Positions 7,629 to 16,797 are shown, counted from the stretch's first letter. The stretch: 64,000 nt of DNA from Bacteroidales bacterium (GCA_019416285.1 DXXM01000014.1:3117-67116), one strand, 5' to 3'. Made by a program: numbers and translations. The notes: generated by a model not told the origin, from the letters alone.

Positions 7629-8384
7629 ATGAAGATTGGTTTCTTTGTCCCATGCTATATCGATGCGATACACCCGCAGGCGGCCATCTCCACCTACAGT
7701 CTGCTGAACAAACTCGGCCTCGACGTTGAGTTTATCGAGCGTGGAGCCTGCTGCGGACTTCCGGAACTCGACATGGGCTATATCAAGCACTCATGCACTC
7801 TTGAAAAAGGCATCGCTCCATTCGTGGCCGATAAAGGCTACGACTATGTGGTGGTGCCATCCGGCATCTGCACCGACCAGTTCAGAGACCATTTCAACGA
7901 AGTGGAGCAGACCCCTGAAGTAAAACATTTCAGATCCACCGTCTATGATCCGGTGGAATTCCTCCACGACATTCTGAAAATCACCGAACTGCCCGGCCAC
8001 CCGAGCTTCCCCTACCGCGTGGCCCTTCACAACGGATGCCATTCGTTGCGCTATCTTATGGAAGCCCGTCCGAGCGAACTCATGATCAAACCTTTCGACA
8101 AGTGCGCCGACTTGTTGCGGCTCGTCGACGGCCTGGAGGTGGGCTATGCCACACGACGCGACGAGTGTTGCGGATTCGGTGGCACCTACGCTATATGGGA
8201 CCCGTCGTGTTCGGGACAGCAGGGACGTGACAAAGTCAGCGACTATGTCAGCAACGGATTTAAATATGTCACATCGCAGGACATGTCCTGCATGATTCAT
8301 CAGCAGACAATAGCCCGGAAAAACGGACTCGATCTTAAGATGTTTTATATCACTGAGATTTTAAACGGAGACGCACAGCCATGA
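7629..8384 (+). CDS. lutA: L-lactate oxidation complex subunit LutA (LldE)
   Basis: An Fe-S protein of the LutABC complex, which oxidises L-lactate to pyruvate. The 251-residue protein has two cysteine-rich CCG domains: CCGLPE with C41-C42 and DECCGFGG with C180-C181. Additional cysteines sit at about 75-81 and in HNGCHSLR (C137). It is the first gene of the operon; its stop overlaps the lutB start (ATGA). Related CCG-domain proteins occur in glycolate oxidase and heterodisulfide reductase, but the three-gene order makes LutA the best call. Confidence 0.93.
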   Translation: MKIGFFVPCYIDAIHPQAAISTYSLLNKLGLDVEFIERGACCGLPELDMGYIKHSCTLEKGIAPFVADKGYDYVVVPSGICTDQFRDHFNEVEQTPEVKHFRSTVYDPVEFLHDILKITELPGHPSFPYRVALHNGCHSLRYLMEARPSELMIKPFDKCADLLRLVDGLEVGYATRRDECCGFGGTYAIWDPSCSGQQGRDKVSDYVSNGFKYVTSQDMSCMIHQQTIARKNGLDLKMFYITEILNGDAQP

Positions 8385-9796
8385 GACAGGTTAATCAGGT
8401 AAAACTCGGAGCCGAGTTTATAAACAAACGCGCGCACCGCGAGATGCACGACCGCTGCCTGTGGGCGGCACGAATGAGACGAGACAAAGTGGCCTCGACG
8501 ATACCCGAATGGGAGGAGATGCGCGAACTCGCCTCGCAGATAAAGATGCACACACTCTCGAATCTCGACTACTACCTCGAGCAGTTCGCGGCCAACGCCG
8601 AAGCCCGCGGCATCCATGTCCACTGGGCGCGCAACGCCGAGGAGCACAACGAGATTATCCTCGATATATTCCGCCGCCACAACGTCAGGGTGGTCACCAA
8701 AGGTAAATCCATGACTATGGACGAGTGCAATATGCGCGAGTTCATGGGAAAACACGGCATCGACATCTACGAAGCCGACCTCGGTGAACGCATCCAGCAG
8801 CTCGATAACCAGCGGCCTTCGCATATCGTCATGCCCGCCATCCACAAGCTCCGCAGCGATGTGGCCGACCTGTTTGCCCGCACGCTCGGGTCGGACAGGG
8901 ACATCGACGACCCGCACTATCTCAACAGCGTGATGCGCGCCGACATGCGAAAGAAGTATGTCAAGGTCGACGCAGGCATGTCGGGCGTGAATTTCGGAAT
9001 AGCCGAGACTGGAGGAATCGTGGTCTGCACAAACGAGGGCAACGCCGACATCAGTGCCAATGTGCCACCTCTTTATGTCGCCACAATGGGGCTTGAAAAA
9101 CTCATCCCCCGGCAGAGCGACCTCCCCCTCTTCATCCGTCTGCTCTCGCGCAGCGCCCTCGGGCTCGACATGACCCAGTACACATCACACTACCACGGCC
9201 CCCGCAAGGGTCAGGAGATGCACATCATCATCCTCGACAACGGCCGCAGCGAGCGCCTGACGGCTCCCGACTACTGGGAAGTGCTGAAATGTATCAGATG
9301 CGGAGCCTGCATGAACACCTGCCCCGTGTTCCGCCGCACTTCCGGCATCAGCTACGACGCCATCTACATGGGACCCATCGGCATCGTGCTCGAACCGAGC
9401 TACGACCTCTACAAATACGCCCGGCTCCCCTATTCCTGCACCCACTGCGGGTCATGCGGCGATGTCTGTCCGGTCAGAGTCCCGATTCCCCAACTCGTAT
9501 TCTACTGGAGAAGCGAGGTGGTGAACCACGGGTTCGGCCAGTTCACCCACAATATTGAGGAAGGCCTCGCGGAACCGATACTCAAAAACAGCACCAATCT
9601 CGCCATGGCCGAGAAACTCGGTCTGTGGGCCCTGCGTAATATTCCGAAATCAATAATGCAGTCGCACCTCAATCCCTGGGCCATTGAACATGACAATCCG
9701 ATACCCCCCAAAGAGACTTTCCGCCAGTATTACGAGCGCAACATCAAGCCCGGAAAGGACAAGAAGGCCGATGGCAGTCAGCCTGCTGAAAAATAA
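8381..9796 (+). CDS. lutB: L-lactate oxidation iron-sulfur protein LutB (LldF)
   Basis: Electron-transfer and probable catalytic subunit of the LutABC lactate dehydrogenase complex. The 471-residue protein has an N-terminal LUD domain (about 60-290) with the conserved GIAETGGIVV segment. Two ferredoxin-type 4Fe-4S motifs follow, CIRCGACMNTCP (304-315) and CTHCGSCGDVCP (353-364), and then a C-terminal tail rich in Lys. It overlaps lutA by 4 bp, so translation is probably coupled. Length and motif order match the family. Confidence 0.95.
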   Translation: MRQVNQVKLGAEFINKRAHREMHDRCLWAARMRRDKVASTIPEWEEMRELASQIKMHTLSNLDYYLEQFAANAEARGIHVHWARNAEEHNEIILDIFRRHNVRVVTKGKSMTMDECNMREFMGKHGIDIYEADLGERIQQLDNQRPSHIVMPAIHKLRSDVADLFARTLGSDRDIDDPHYLNSVMRADMRKKYVKVDAGMSGVNFGIAETGGIVVCTNEGNADISANVPPLYVATMGLEKLIPRQSDLPLFIRLLSRSALGLDMTQYTSHYHGPRKGQEMHIIILDNGRSERLTAPDYWEVLKCIRCGACMNTCPVFRRTSGISYDAIYMGPIGIVLEPSYDLYKYARLPYSCTHCGSCGDVCPVRVPIPQLVFYWRSEVVNHGFGQFTHNIEEGLAEPILKNSTNLAMAEKLGLWALRNIPKSIMQSHLNPWAIEHDNPIPPKETFRQYYERNIKPGKDKKADGSQPAEK

Positions 9797-9830
9797 CCGG
9801 ATTCCACCCATCCCAAAAAGACAGACAGTA

Positions 9831-10493
9831 ATGAACCAGCAAGATATAAAAAACGAGATACTCGCCCGTATCAGGTCAGGCAAACCGGCGCTACAGCCGT
9901 TGCCGGAGGTACCGATGTATCCCTACAATGGTAATCCTCTTGACAACTTCATCAGCCAGTTGCTGTCATTCGACGGCCGTGCGGTCAAGTTCAAGACCCG
10001 TCAGGACGCAATAGCGTGGCTCAAGGAGCAGCCGGAGATGGACGCATCGAAACATGTCATCTACTCCTCGGCCACAGGCGTCGACGGCAATATCGGCGAG
10101 GAGGAGCTCACCGACCTCCACAACGCGCACCGGATAAACACCTGTGTCACCGAAAGCAGCATGGGTGTCGGCGAGATGGGCTCCGTATGGGTCACGGACG
10201 ACAGCCTCGTCCACGCGGCATGCGCCCTGCTCTCTCAGCGGCTTTTCGTATTCCTCGATAGTAAAAAGGTGGCTGGCGGACTCCATGAGGCTTACGCAAG
10301 TCTGAAACTCGGCGACCATCAGTATGGTTCGTTCTACACCGGCCCCTCCGCCACAGCCGACATCGAGGCCGTACACATCACCGGCGCGCAAGGCCCACTC
10401 TCTCTCACCGTGATGCTCTACAATTGCGACAAAGCCCCCGCCACCCCCGAACTCCTCGTCAACCCCAACGCCGACACATCCGTCTGGCAGTAG
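9831..10493 (+). CDS. lutC: LUD-domain lactate utilization protein LutC (LldG)
   Basis: Third subunit of the lactate oxidation complex, 220 residues. I chose the ATG at 9831 (MNQQDIKNEILARIRSG). The reading frame is open further upstream, but that part overlaps the end of lutB and does not look like the family, whereas the chosen start gives the normal LutC N-terminus. The LUD fold is seen in TESSMGVGEMGSVWVTDD (about 105-122) and the C-terminal GAQGPLSLTVML. The gap to lutB is 34 bp, so the three genes form one operon. No lutR/lldR-type regulator is adjacent. Confidence 0.9.
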   Translation: MNQQDIKNEILARIRSGKPALQPLPEVPMYPYNGNPLDNFISQLLSFDGRAVKFKTRQDAIAWLKEQPEMDASKHVIYSSATGVDGNIGEEELTDLHNAHRINTCVTESSMGVGEMGSVWVTDDSLVHAACALLSQRLFVFLDSKKVAGGLHEAYASLKLGDHQYGSFYTGPSATADIEAVHITGAQGPLSLTVMLYNCDKAPATPELLVNPNADTSVWQ

Positions 10494-10523
10494 CCCCACT
10501 CTCTTCCCGCCCCCCTTACCAGC

Positions 10524-10565
10524 CCCGCCCGCAGAAAGTCATCACCCACACTTTCAGCGGGCGGG
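10524..10565 (+). terminator. Inverted repeat after lutC, probable terminator
   Basis: Long GC-rich stem, arms 10524-10539 and 10550-10565, fully complementary (CCCGCCCGC and GAAAGT blocks). There is no T-run after it, so it may end transcription weakly or stabilise the 3' end of the lut mRNA. Together with the mdh promoter it accounts for the 309-bp gap between lutC and mdh. Confidence 0.5.
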
Positions 10566-10689
10566 TCGCTCTGTGATTATATGTTACTCATCGGATTTCC
10601 GGAAGGCCATTTAAATGGGCTATGATTCTGTCTGCCCAAATTACTGAAATTTTTCTCTAAATTATAGCTGGCGGTTGAAAACTTTTCTG

Positions 10690-10697
10690 TAAATTTG
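10690..10697 (+). promoter_or_regulatory. mdh promoter -7 element
   Basis: TAAATTTG followed by C fits the Bacteroidota -7 consensus. The predicted start near 10703 leaves a leader of about 100 nt before the mdh ATG. The -33 element is not clear. Confidence 0.5.
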
Positions 10698-10802
10698 CAT
10701 TGCAGAGGGAAAAGCGGCCTCACAGTGCATCCTGCCCCCTCGCTTCCAATTCGTAAAATTCCTATCCATCAATTCTATAATAAATTTAAACAGATTTGTT
10801 TT

Positions 10803-11738
10803 ATGTCAAAGGTTACAGTTGTAGGCGCCGGTAACGTGGGCGCTACTTGTGCTGACGTGCTCGTGAAATATGGTATCGCTGACGAAGTTGTCCTCCTCGA
10901 CATCAAGGAAGGCGTTTCCGAAGGCAAGGCCATGGACATCATGCAGACAGCCAACATCCTCAACATCAACACCCGTCTCACCGGTGTCACCAACGATTAT
11001 GCCAAGACCGAAGGCAGCGACGTCGTTGTCATCACTTCCGGTATCCCCCGCAAGCCCGGCATGACCCGCGAGGAACTCATCGGCGTAAACGCCGGTATCG
11101 TGAAGTCTGTGACCGACCAGCTCCTCAAGCACTCACCCAACGCCATCATCATCTGTATCTCCAACCCGATGGACACCATGACCTACCTCATCCACAAGGT
11201 CAGCGGACTTCCCAAAAACCGCATCATCGGTATGGGCGGTGCTCTTGACAGCGCCCGCTTCAAATATTTCCTCTCCATCGGTCTCGGCGCCAACCCCACT
11301 GAGGTTGAAGGCATCGTGATCGGCGGTCACGGCGACACCACCATGATTCCCCTCACCCGCTACGCAGCTTACCGCGGCGTGCCCGCTACCAACTACCTCT
11401 CGGCCGACGAGCTCGCAAAGATTGCCGCCGACACTATGGTAGGCGGCGCTACCCTCACCAAACTCCTCGGCACCTCTGCATGGTACGCTCCCGGTGCGGC
11501 AGGAGCTCAGATGGTCAAGGCTGTGCTCCACAACGAGAAGAAGCTCATCAGCTGCTCTGCCCTCCTCGACGGAGAATATGGTGAGAAAGACCTCTGCATC
11601 GGTGTTCCCTGTATCATCGGCAAGGACGGTATCGAAAAAATCGTCGAATTCGACCTCAACGCCGAAGAGAAAGAACTCTTCCACAAGAGCGCCGAAGCTG
11701 TTCACAAGACCAACGCTGCTCTCACCGGCGCCCTCTGA
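10803..11738 (+). CDS. mdh: Malate dehydrogenase
   Basis: NAD-dependent interconversion of malate and oxaloacetate in the cytoplasm. With pckA and fumarate reduction it belongs to the reductive succinate branch of Bacteroidales. The start at 10803 gives 311 residues beginning MSKVTVVGAG, the usual length of this LDH-like MDH class. An upstream extension in frame would add 36 unlikely residues and overlap the promoter. The Rossmann motif is GAGNVG (8-13). Substrate-binding arginines lie in SGIPRKPGMTREE, and the catalytic His lies in IGGHGDTTM. It is monocistronic, with a strong terminator. Confidence 0.97.
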   Translation: MSKVTVVGAGNVGATCADVLVKYGIADEVVLLDIKEGVSEGKAMDIMQTANILNINTRLTGVTNDYAKTEGSDVVVITSGIPRKPGMTREELIGVNAGIVKSVTDQLLKHSPNAIIICISNPMDTMTYLIHKVSGLPKNRIIGMGGALDSARFKYFLSIGLGANPTEVEGIVIGGHGDTTMIPLTRYAAYRGVPATNYLSADELAKIAADTMVGGATLTKLLGTSAWYAPGAAGAQMVKAVLHNEKKLISCSALLDGEYGEKDLCIGVPCIIGKDGIEKIVEFDLNAEEKELFHKSAEAVHKTNAALTGAL

Positions 11739-11775
11739 TCAGGCCACAGCGACGACACCCGCATAAACCTTTCAA

Positions 11776-11838
11776 CCCACATTTCTCCTGCTCTATGACC
11801 TCAGCTTCATCAGAGCCCGAGAAATGTGGGCTTTTTTA
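11776..11838 (+). terminator. Terminator of mdh
   Basis: Arms 11776-11787 and 11819-11830 are perfect complements (CCCACATTTCTC and its complement) with a 31-nt loop, followed by seven T residues. Confidence 0.85.
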
Positions 11839-11901
11839 AGAGGCACCAACCTCGACTCAACTTCAAAAACATCTCCCCCAAACTCCTAATCCCTCCCCGA
11901 A

Positions 11902-12339
11902 ATGACACTCCGACTTATCGCCACATCGCTCTTCGCCGCCGCACTCTTCTGCTCGTGCGGAAGCGGCAACAGCGCCACCACCCAAGAAAAAACTCAGACT
12001 GTAGCCGAACCCGCTCAGGACAATGCTCCTGTGGTCTACACCGCCAACTCCGCAATCAAGCCCGACGCCAGCCTGCCGATAATCATAGACTTCAACGCAA
12101 CCTGGTGCGGTCCCTGCCAGCGCTTTGCCCCGATATTCGAGGAAACAGCCAAGGCATACAGCGGCAAAGCCATATTCATGTCGGTCGACGTCGACAAATC
12201 ACCCGTCGCCGCCCAGCAGTTTGAAGTGTCAGCCATCCCGCAGGTCAGCATCCTCATGCCCGACGGCAGTGTGACCTCGACCGTGGGCTACATGGAAAAA
12301 GCCCAGTTCCTCGACTTCCTCAAGCCGCTCAACCTCTAA
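11902..12339 (+). CDS. Thioredoxin-fold lipoprotein
   Basis: A 145-residue secreted lipoprotein. A hydrophobic leader ends in a lipobox-like ALFCSC, with the modified Cys at about 19. After a Thr/Gln-rich linker a thioredoxin domain spans about 45-145. It carries the active-site motif CGPC at 69-72 and the cis-proline in SAIPQVSIL. It probably acts as a periplasmic thiol-disulfide reductase or isomerase; substrates are unknown. Its TAA stop also serves as the left 3-bp flank of the inverted-repeat element at 12340. Confidence 0.9.
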   Translation: MTLRLIATSLFAAALFCSCGSGNSATTQEKTQTVAEPAQDNAPVVYTANSAIKPDASLPIIIDFNATWCGPCQRFAPIFEETAKAYSGKAIFMSVDVDKSPVAAQQFEVSAIPQVSILMPDGSVTSTVGYMEKAQFLDFLKPLNL

Positions 12340-12659
12340 GAGGGTGTTTAATAACAATAGTTAAAATCTGAGTGGTGTATCTTTTAGATAAATTGTTGTA
12401 AGGGAGGAAGAAGCATAGCGCGCTATGCGACTGACGAGCTTCAACAATTTAGCAAAAGAGACACCAAGGCTTGGGTAACTTAAAAATTTTTATTTATGAA
12501 ACAGAATACAGAAGAAAAGACAATACCATCGCCTCCGAAAGTTTTGAGTGTCTATGACTCTTCATTTCAGTCACATAGCACGCTATGCTCCTTCAATTCA
12601 GAGCCATATCCATCTCAAAACTTTCGCTCAGATTTTAACTATTGTTATTAAACACCCTC
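12340..12659. mobile_element. MITE-like inverted-repeat element, 320 bp
   Basis: The element is bounded by perfect 34-bp terminal inverted repeats, 12339-12372 and 12627-12660, beginning AGAGGGTGTTTAATAACAAT. It is flanked by TAA on both sides (12337-12339 and 12660-12662), consistent with a 3-bp target duplication. Inside are two nested hairpins. One spans about 12374-12466 and carries the perfect palindrome GCATAGCGCGCTATGC at 12413-12428. The other has 13-bp perfect arms at 12536-12548 and 12614-12626. No transposase fits, so it is non-autonomous. It fills the gap between the thioredoxin gene and polA, leaving 38 bp before the polA start. Confidence 0.8.
12496..12651 (+). CDS. Possible 51-codon passenger ORF inside the MITE
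   Basis: ATG at 12496 opens a 51-residue frame ending at a TAA inside the right terminal inverted repeat, so the last residues (FRSDFNYCY) are encoded by the repeat itself. It starts after an A/T-rich stretch that could help initiation. The composition (Ser, Phe, Pro, Tyr) resembles no known family. Much of the frame lies in a hairpin, so it may be spurious. Confidence 0.2.
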   Translation: MKQNTEEKTIPSPPKVLSVYDSSFQSHSTLCSFNSEPYPSQNFRSDFNYCY

Positions 12660-12699
12660 TAAACCAATATCTCTCACAGGTTCCCTTAATCCCTCTTTC

Positions 12700-15498
12700 A
12701 TGGAGAAACGCCTCTTTCTGCTCGACGCCTACGCGCTCATCTACCGCGCCTACTACGCCCTCATCCGCTCGCCCCGCTTCACCGGGGCCGGCTTCAACAC
12801 ATCGGCCATATTCGGTTTCTGCAACACTCTCGACGACCTGCTGCGCAAGGAAAATCCCTCGCACATAGCCGTCTGCTTCGACCCTCCCCACGGAGTCACT
12901 TTCCGCCACGAGGAATATCCCGACTATAAGGCCCAGCGCGACAAGCAGCCCGAGGACATCACCGCCTCCATACCCTATATCAAACGCATACTCGAAGCCT
13001 ACCGTATCCCGGTCATCGAAATAGCAGGCTTCGAGGCCGACGACGTCATCGGTACCCTCGCCACCCGCGCCCGCGCGGAGGGTTTCGACACCTACATGAT
13101 GACCCCCGACAAGGACTACGGCCAGCTGGTCACCGACCATATCTTCATGTACCGCCCCGCTCTCCGCGGTGAGGGTTTTGAAATCCGCGACAGCGCCCGT
13201 GTCTGCGAGAAATACGGCATCTCCGACCCGATTCAGGTCATCGACCTCTTAGCTCTGGAAGGTGACGCGTCCGACAACATTCCCGGCTGTCCGGGAGTAG
13301 GCGAAAAGACCGCACGCATACTCATCGAGACATGGGGCTCTGTCGAGAACCTGCTTGCCAACACCGACAAACTCAAAGGCGCCCTCCAGAAAAAAATCAT
13401 CGAGAACGCCGACAAGATACGCATGTCGAAATACCTTGCCACAATACGCACCGACGTGCCGGTCGACATCGACCCCGCCGATCTCGAGCGCAAGGAAATC
13501 GACATCGACAAACTCATTGAAATCTACACGGAACTTGAATTCCGCACACTACTCGCACGGCTGAACGCATCCCGCAAATCCTCCGCGGCAGTGGCCGAAG
13601 CATCACGCGAGCCACGGCCCGTTCCGGTAGCACCCGCTCCGCAGCCCGACGCATCCGGCATGGGCTCGCTCTTCGACCTCCCGGCCGTTGGCACGGGCGA
13701 GGACGACACCCTCAGCGCTCCCTGCGAGGAGCGCCACTACAGCGTAGTGACGTCGGCCGCCGAAGCCGCCGACGAAATCAGGCGACTTTCGTCCGCAGCC
13801 GCCGTCGGCATGGCCCTCTACGCCGTGGGTGAGGAAGCCATGACCGCCAAATGGGAGGGCATTGCGCTGACCGACAGCGAATGTCACTGCATCTACATCC
13901 CCCTCACCGGCAAGGAGCGCAGCGAGATGCTCGCCGTCATAGAGCCGCTTTTCACCGGAAGCACCACGCTCGTCAGCCACGACATAAAGCGTGACTACCT
14001 GCTTCTCAAAAACGCCGGCATCAACCTCACTGCCCCCTATTTCGACACAGCGGTGGCACATTACCTCATCGACCCCGAGATGAAACATGAGCTGCGCTAC
14101 GTGGTGAGCCGCTTCCTACATCTCGAACTCACCGGCGTGGCCCCCGACGCCAAGGCCGGACATCCCAAAACCGCGCTCGGCATTGACGAGGCCGTCAGCC
14201 GCTACTGCGAAGAGGCCGACCTCAGCCTGCGTCTCCGCGCTCCGCTCTTCGAGGAAATCTCAAAGCGCGACATGGCCTCGCTGCTCGCCGAAGTCGAACT
14301 GCCGCTTATCCGCGTGCTCGCCGAGATGGAATATACCGGCGTGCGCATCGATTCCTCCGTGCTCACCGACCTCTCCGCACGCCTCAAAGAGCGGGTGCGC
14401 GAGCTGGAGGAGGAAGCCTACCGCATGGCCGGAGGACCGTTCAACATCGGTTCGCCAGCACAGGTGGGCATGGTGCTCTTCGAGCGTCTGCAAATTGACC
14501 CGAAGGCCAAGCGTACGGCCCGCGGCTCATACTCCACCACGGAGCAGATTCTGGAGAAATATGCCCCGAAGGTGCCGGTGGTAAGCCTCATTCTGAAAAT
14601 ACGCCGTCTGCGCAAGCTGATTGCCACCTATCTCGACGCACTCCCCGAACTTGTCAATCCCAAGACTGGGAAAATCCATACGTCCTACAATCAGACCGTC
14701 ACCGCAACCGGCCGCATCTCCTCCACCAATCCCAACCTGCAGAACATCCCCATCCGCACCGACGACGGGCGCGAGATACGCCGCGCCTTTATTGCCGATC
14801 CGGGCGACCTCATCATGAGCGCCGACTATTCGCAGATTGAGCTCCGCCTCATAGCCGACCTCTCGGCCGACAAGGACATGATAGAAGGTTTCCTCTCCGG
14901 CGACGACATCCACCGCATCACGGCCTCTAAAATCTACGGCGTGCCCCTCGCCGAAGTGACCGACGACCAGCGCCGCCACGCCAAGACAGCCAACTTCGGC
15001 ATCATCTACGGTATCTCGGCCTTCGGACTGGCCGAGCGTCTCGGCATAGCCCGCGCTGACGCCCGCAAACTCATCGACGGCTACTTCGCAACCTACCCCC
15101 ACATCCGCGACTATCTCGAAAAGGCAGTCATCACCGCCCGCGAGCAGGGCTATGTCACCACCAAGATGGGACGGCGCCGCTATCTCCCCGACATCAACTC
15201 GCGCAATGCGGTAGTGCGCGGCTATGCGGAGCGCAACGCCGTCAATGCTCCTATCCAGGGTTCGGCCGCCGATATAATAAAGGTGGCGATGGTGCGTATA
15301 TATAATAGGATGGAGGAACTCGGACTGCGCTCACGCATGATAATGCAGGTCCACGACGAACTCATATTCAATGTGCGCCCTGACGAACTCGACCGCATGC
15401 GCACGCTGGTCATCTCCGAGATGGAAAACTCCTTCCACGGCGCCGTCCCCCTCACCGTCTCGGCCGGAGTAGCATCAAACTGGCTCGAATCCCACTGA
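12700..15498 (+). CDS. polA: DNA polymerase I
   Basis: Fills gaps and removes RNA primers during replication and excision repair. The 932 residues contain a 5'-3' exonuclease/FEN domain (about 1-285), a degenerate 3'-5' exonuclease domain (about 340-530) and the polymerase domain. Polymerase motif A is SADYSQIELR, the motif B helix includes RRHAKTANFGIIYG, and motif C is QVHDE at 883-887. In the exonuclease domain the first acidic motif expected near residue 368 reads VGMALYAV, without the D-x-E pair. The later motifs (IKRDYLLL and EEADLSL) keep their Asp. Proofreading is therefore probably lost. It leads a polA-sufT-lpxH gene string with gaps of 43 and 27 bp. Confidence 0.97.
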   Translation: MEKRLFLLDAYALIYRAYYALIRSPRFTGAGFNTSAIFGFCNTLDDLLRKENPSHIAVCFDPPHGVTFRHEEYPDYKAQRDKQPEDITASIPYIKRILEAYRIPVIEIAGFEADDVIGTLATRARAEGFDTYMMTPDKDYGQLVTDHIFMYRPALRGEGFEIRDSARVCEKYGISDPIQVIDLLALEGDASDNIPGCPGVGEKTARILIETWGSVENLLANTDKLKGALQKKIIENADKIRMSKYLATIRTDVPVDIDPADLERKEIDIDKLIEIYTELEFRTLLARLNASRKSSAAVAEASREPRPVPVAPAPQPDASGMGSLFDLPAVGTGEDDTLSAPCEERHYSVVTSAAEAADEIRRLSSAAAVGMALYAVGEEAMTAKWEGIALTDSECHCIYIPLTGKERSEMLAVIEPLFTGSTTLVSHDIKRDYLLLKNAGINLTAPYFDTAVAHYLIDPEMKHELRYVVSRFLHLELTGVAPDAKAGHPKTALGIDEAVSRYCEEADLSLRLRAPLFEEISKRDMASLLAEVELPLIRVLAEMEYTGVRIDSSVLTDLSARLKERVRELEEEAYRMAGGPFNIGSPAQVGMVLFERLQIDPKAKRTARGSYSTTEQILEKYAPKVPVVSLILKIRRLRKLIATYLDALPELVNPKTGKIHTSYNQTVTATGRISSTNPNLQNIPIRTDDGREIRRAFIADPGDLIMSADYSQIELRLIADLSADKDMIEGFLSGDDIHRITASKIYGVPLAEVTDDQRRHAKTANFGIIYGISAFGLAERLGIARADARKLIDGYFATYPHIRDYLEKAVITAREQGYVTTKMGRRRYLPDINSRNAVVRGYAERNAVNAPIQGSAADIIKVAMVRIYNRMEELGLRSRMIMQVHDELIFNVRPDELDRMRTLVISEMENSFHGAVPLTVSAGVASNWLESH

Positions 15499-15541
15499 TA
15501 AGAGCCGGAATCCATCGAAATCAAAATTACAACACAGATAC

Positions 15542-15862
15542 ATGACACCCGAAGAAAGAACCAAAATAGAGGAACGCATCGTCACGATGCTCAAAACGGT
15601 CTATGACCCCGAAATCCCCGTCGACATCTACAATCTCGGTCTCATCTACGCCATTGACCTCGACGATGACGGCAATCTCAAGATAGACATGACCCTCACC
15701 GCCCCCAACTGTCCGGCGGCCGACTTCCTCGTGGACGACGCCCGCATAAAGCTCGAAAGCATCGAGGGAGTGAAGAGCGTCGACATCCGCATCGTATTCG
15801 AACCCGAGTGGAACAAGGACATGATGACCGAGGAGGCCAAGCTCGACCTCGGATTCCTCTAA
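15542..15862 (+). CDS. SufT/MIP18-like Fe-S cluster assembly protein (DUF59)
   Basis: A 106-residue single-domain protein of the MIP18/SufT (DUF59) family, which helps mature or traffic Fe-S clusters. The hallmark is DPEIPVDIYNLGLIY (about 23-37), followed by TLTAPNCPAAD with the conserved Cys (about 58) and the acidic C-terminus typical of Bacteroidetes members. The start ATG at 15542 lies 43 bp after polA, and lpxH follows 27 bp later, so the three are probably cotranscribed. No other suf genes are adjacent. Confidence 0.88.
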   Translation: MTPEERTKIEERIVTMLKTVYDPEIPVDIYNLGLIYAIDLDDDGNLKIDMTLTAPNCPAADFLVDDARIKLESIEGVKSVDIRIVFEPEWNKDMMTEEAKLDLGFL

Positions 15863-15889
15863 ACCCGCACCTCCGCCACCATAATCCCG

Positions 15890-16642
15890 ATGGACACCCG
15901 GACAAACACATATTTCATAAGTGACCTTCACCTCGGCGCCTCCTATATAGCCGACCCGCGCGAGCATGAGCGGAAGGTAGTCAGTTTCCTGCACCACATC
16001 GCCCCTACATGCCGCCGCCTCATACTGCTCGGCGACATACTGGACTACTGGTGGGAATACCGCAACGTGGTGCCCCGCGGTTTTACCCGTTTCTTCGGTG
16101 CCCTCGCCGAACTCGCCGACTCAGGGGTGGAGATAATATGGTTCAAGGGGAACCACGATATATGGATTTTCGACTATCTCCCCGAGGAAATCGGGATGAA
16201 AGTCCACGACGGGATGATGATAACCGAACTCGACGGAAAACGCTTTTTTCTTGAACACGGTGATGGCGTAGGCCGTCTGCCCTGGAGCTTCCGACGCCTG
16301 CGTGCGCTCTTCCGCAACCGCACCGCTCAGAAACTCTTCGCCGCCATCCATCCCCGCTGGACCATCGGCTTCGCCCATTCATGGTCATCACACTCGCGCA
16401 AGCAAGGTGGCTACACTCCGTCGGAACGTGCGGGCGACAATCTCATCAGCTTCGCCGGTGACTACAACGAAACCCACCCCGCCGAAAAGGTCGACTATTT
16501 CATTTTCGGCCACTGCCACATCCTGCTCGACCGGCCCCTACCGGCTGGGGGCAGAATCGTGATTTTAGGAGATTGGATCAGCCGTTTTTCCTATGCCGTA
16601 TGGGATGGAAAGACATTAAAAACCGACATTTTCAGGCTCTGA
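15890..16642 (+). CDS. lpxH: UDP-2,3-diacylglucosamine diphosphatase (LpxH-like)
   Basis: A calcineurin-like metallophosphoesterase that cleaves UDP-2,3-diacylglucosamine to lipid X and UMP in lipid A synthesis at the inner-membrane face. The 250-residue protein shows the full metal-site series: ISDLHLG (9-15), GDILDYW, GNHD, HGDG, a His-rich helix near HSWSSHSR, and GHCH. The order and the length fit LpxH rather than a general nuclease. It is the last gene of the polA string. Confidence 0.9.
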   Translation: MDTRTNTYFISDLHLGASYIADPREHERKVVSFLHHIAPTCRRLILLGDILDYWWEYRNVVPRGFTRFFGALAELADSGVEIIWFKGNHDIWIFDYLPEEIGMKVHDGMMITELDGKRFFLEHGDGVGRLPWSFRRLRALFRNRTAQKLFAAIHPRWTIGFAHSWSSHSRKQGGYTPSERAGDNLISFAGDYNETHPAEKVDYFIFGHCHILLDRPLPAGGRIVILGDWISRFSYAVWDGKTLKTDIFRL

Positions 16643-16797
16643 AAAAGAGAACAATTGTTGTTATTAACGTATTTTAACAATAAAAGGCGATTTGTTTGCA
16701 AATTATTTAATTGCTGACTAATAGCGATTTAGACTCAAATAATGCAATATTTGCAAAGAGTTGGATATAAAATTATGTTGGATAACATACTGAAATA

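Noticed and set aside
9684..9830. N-terminal extension of LutC into lutB
   Set aside because: The added 49 residues overlap lutB and do not resemble LutC; the ATG at 9831 gives the usual N-terminus.
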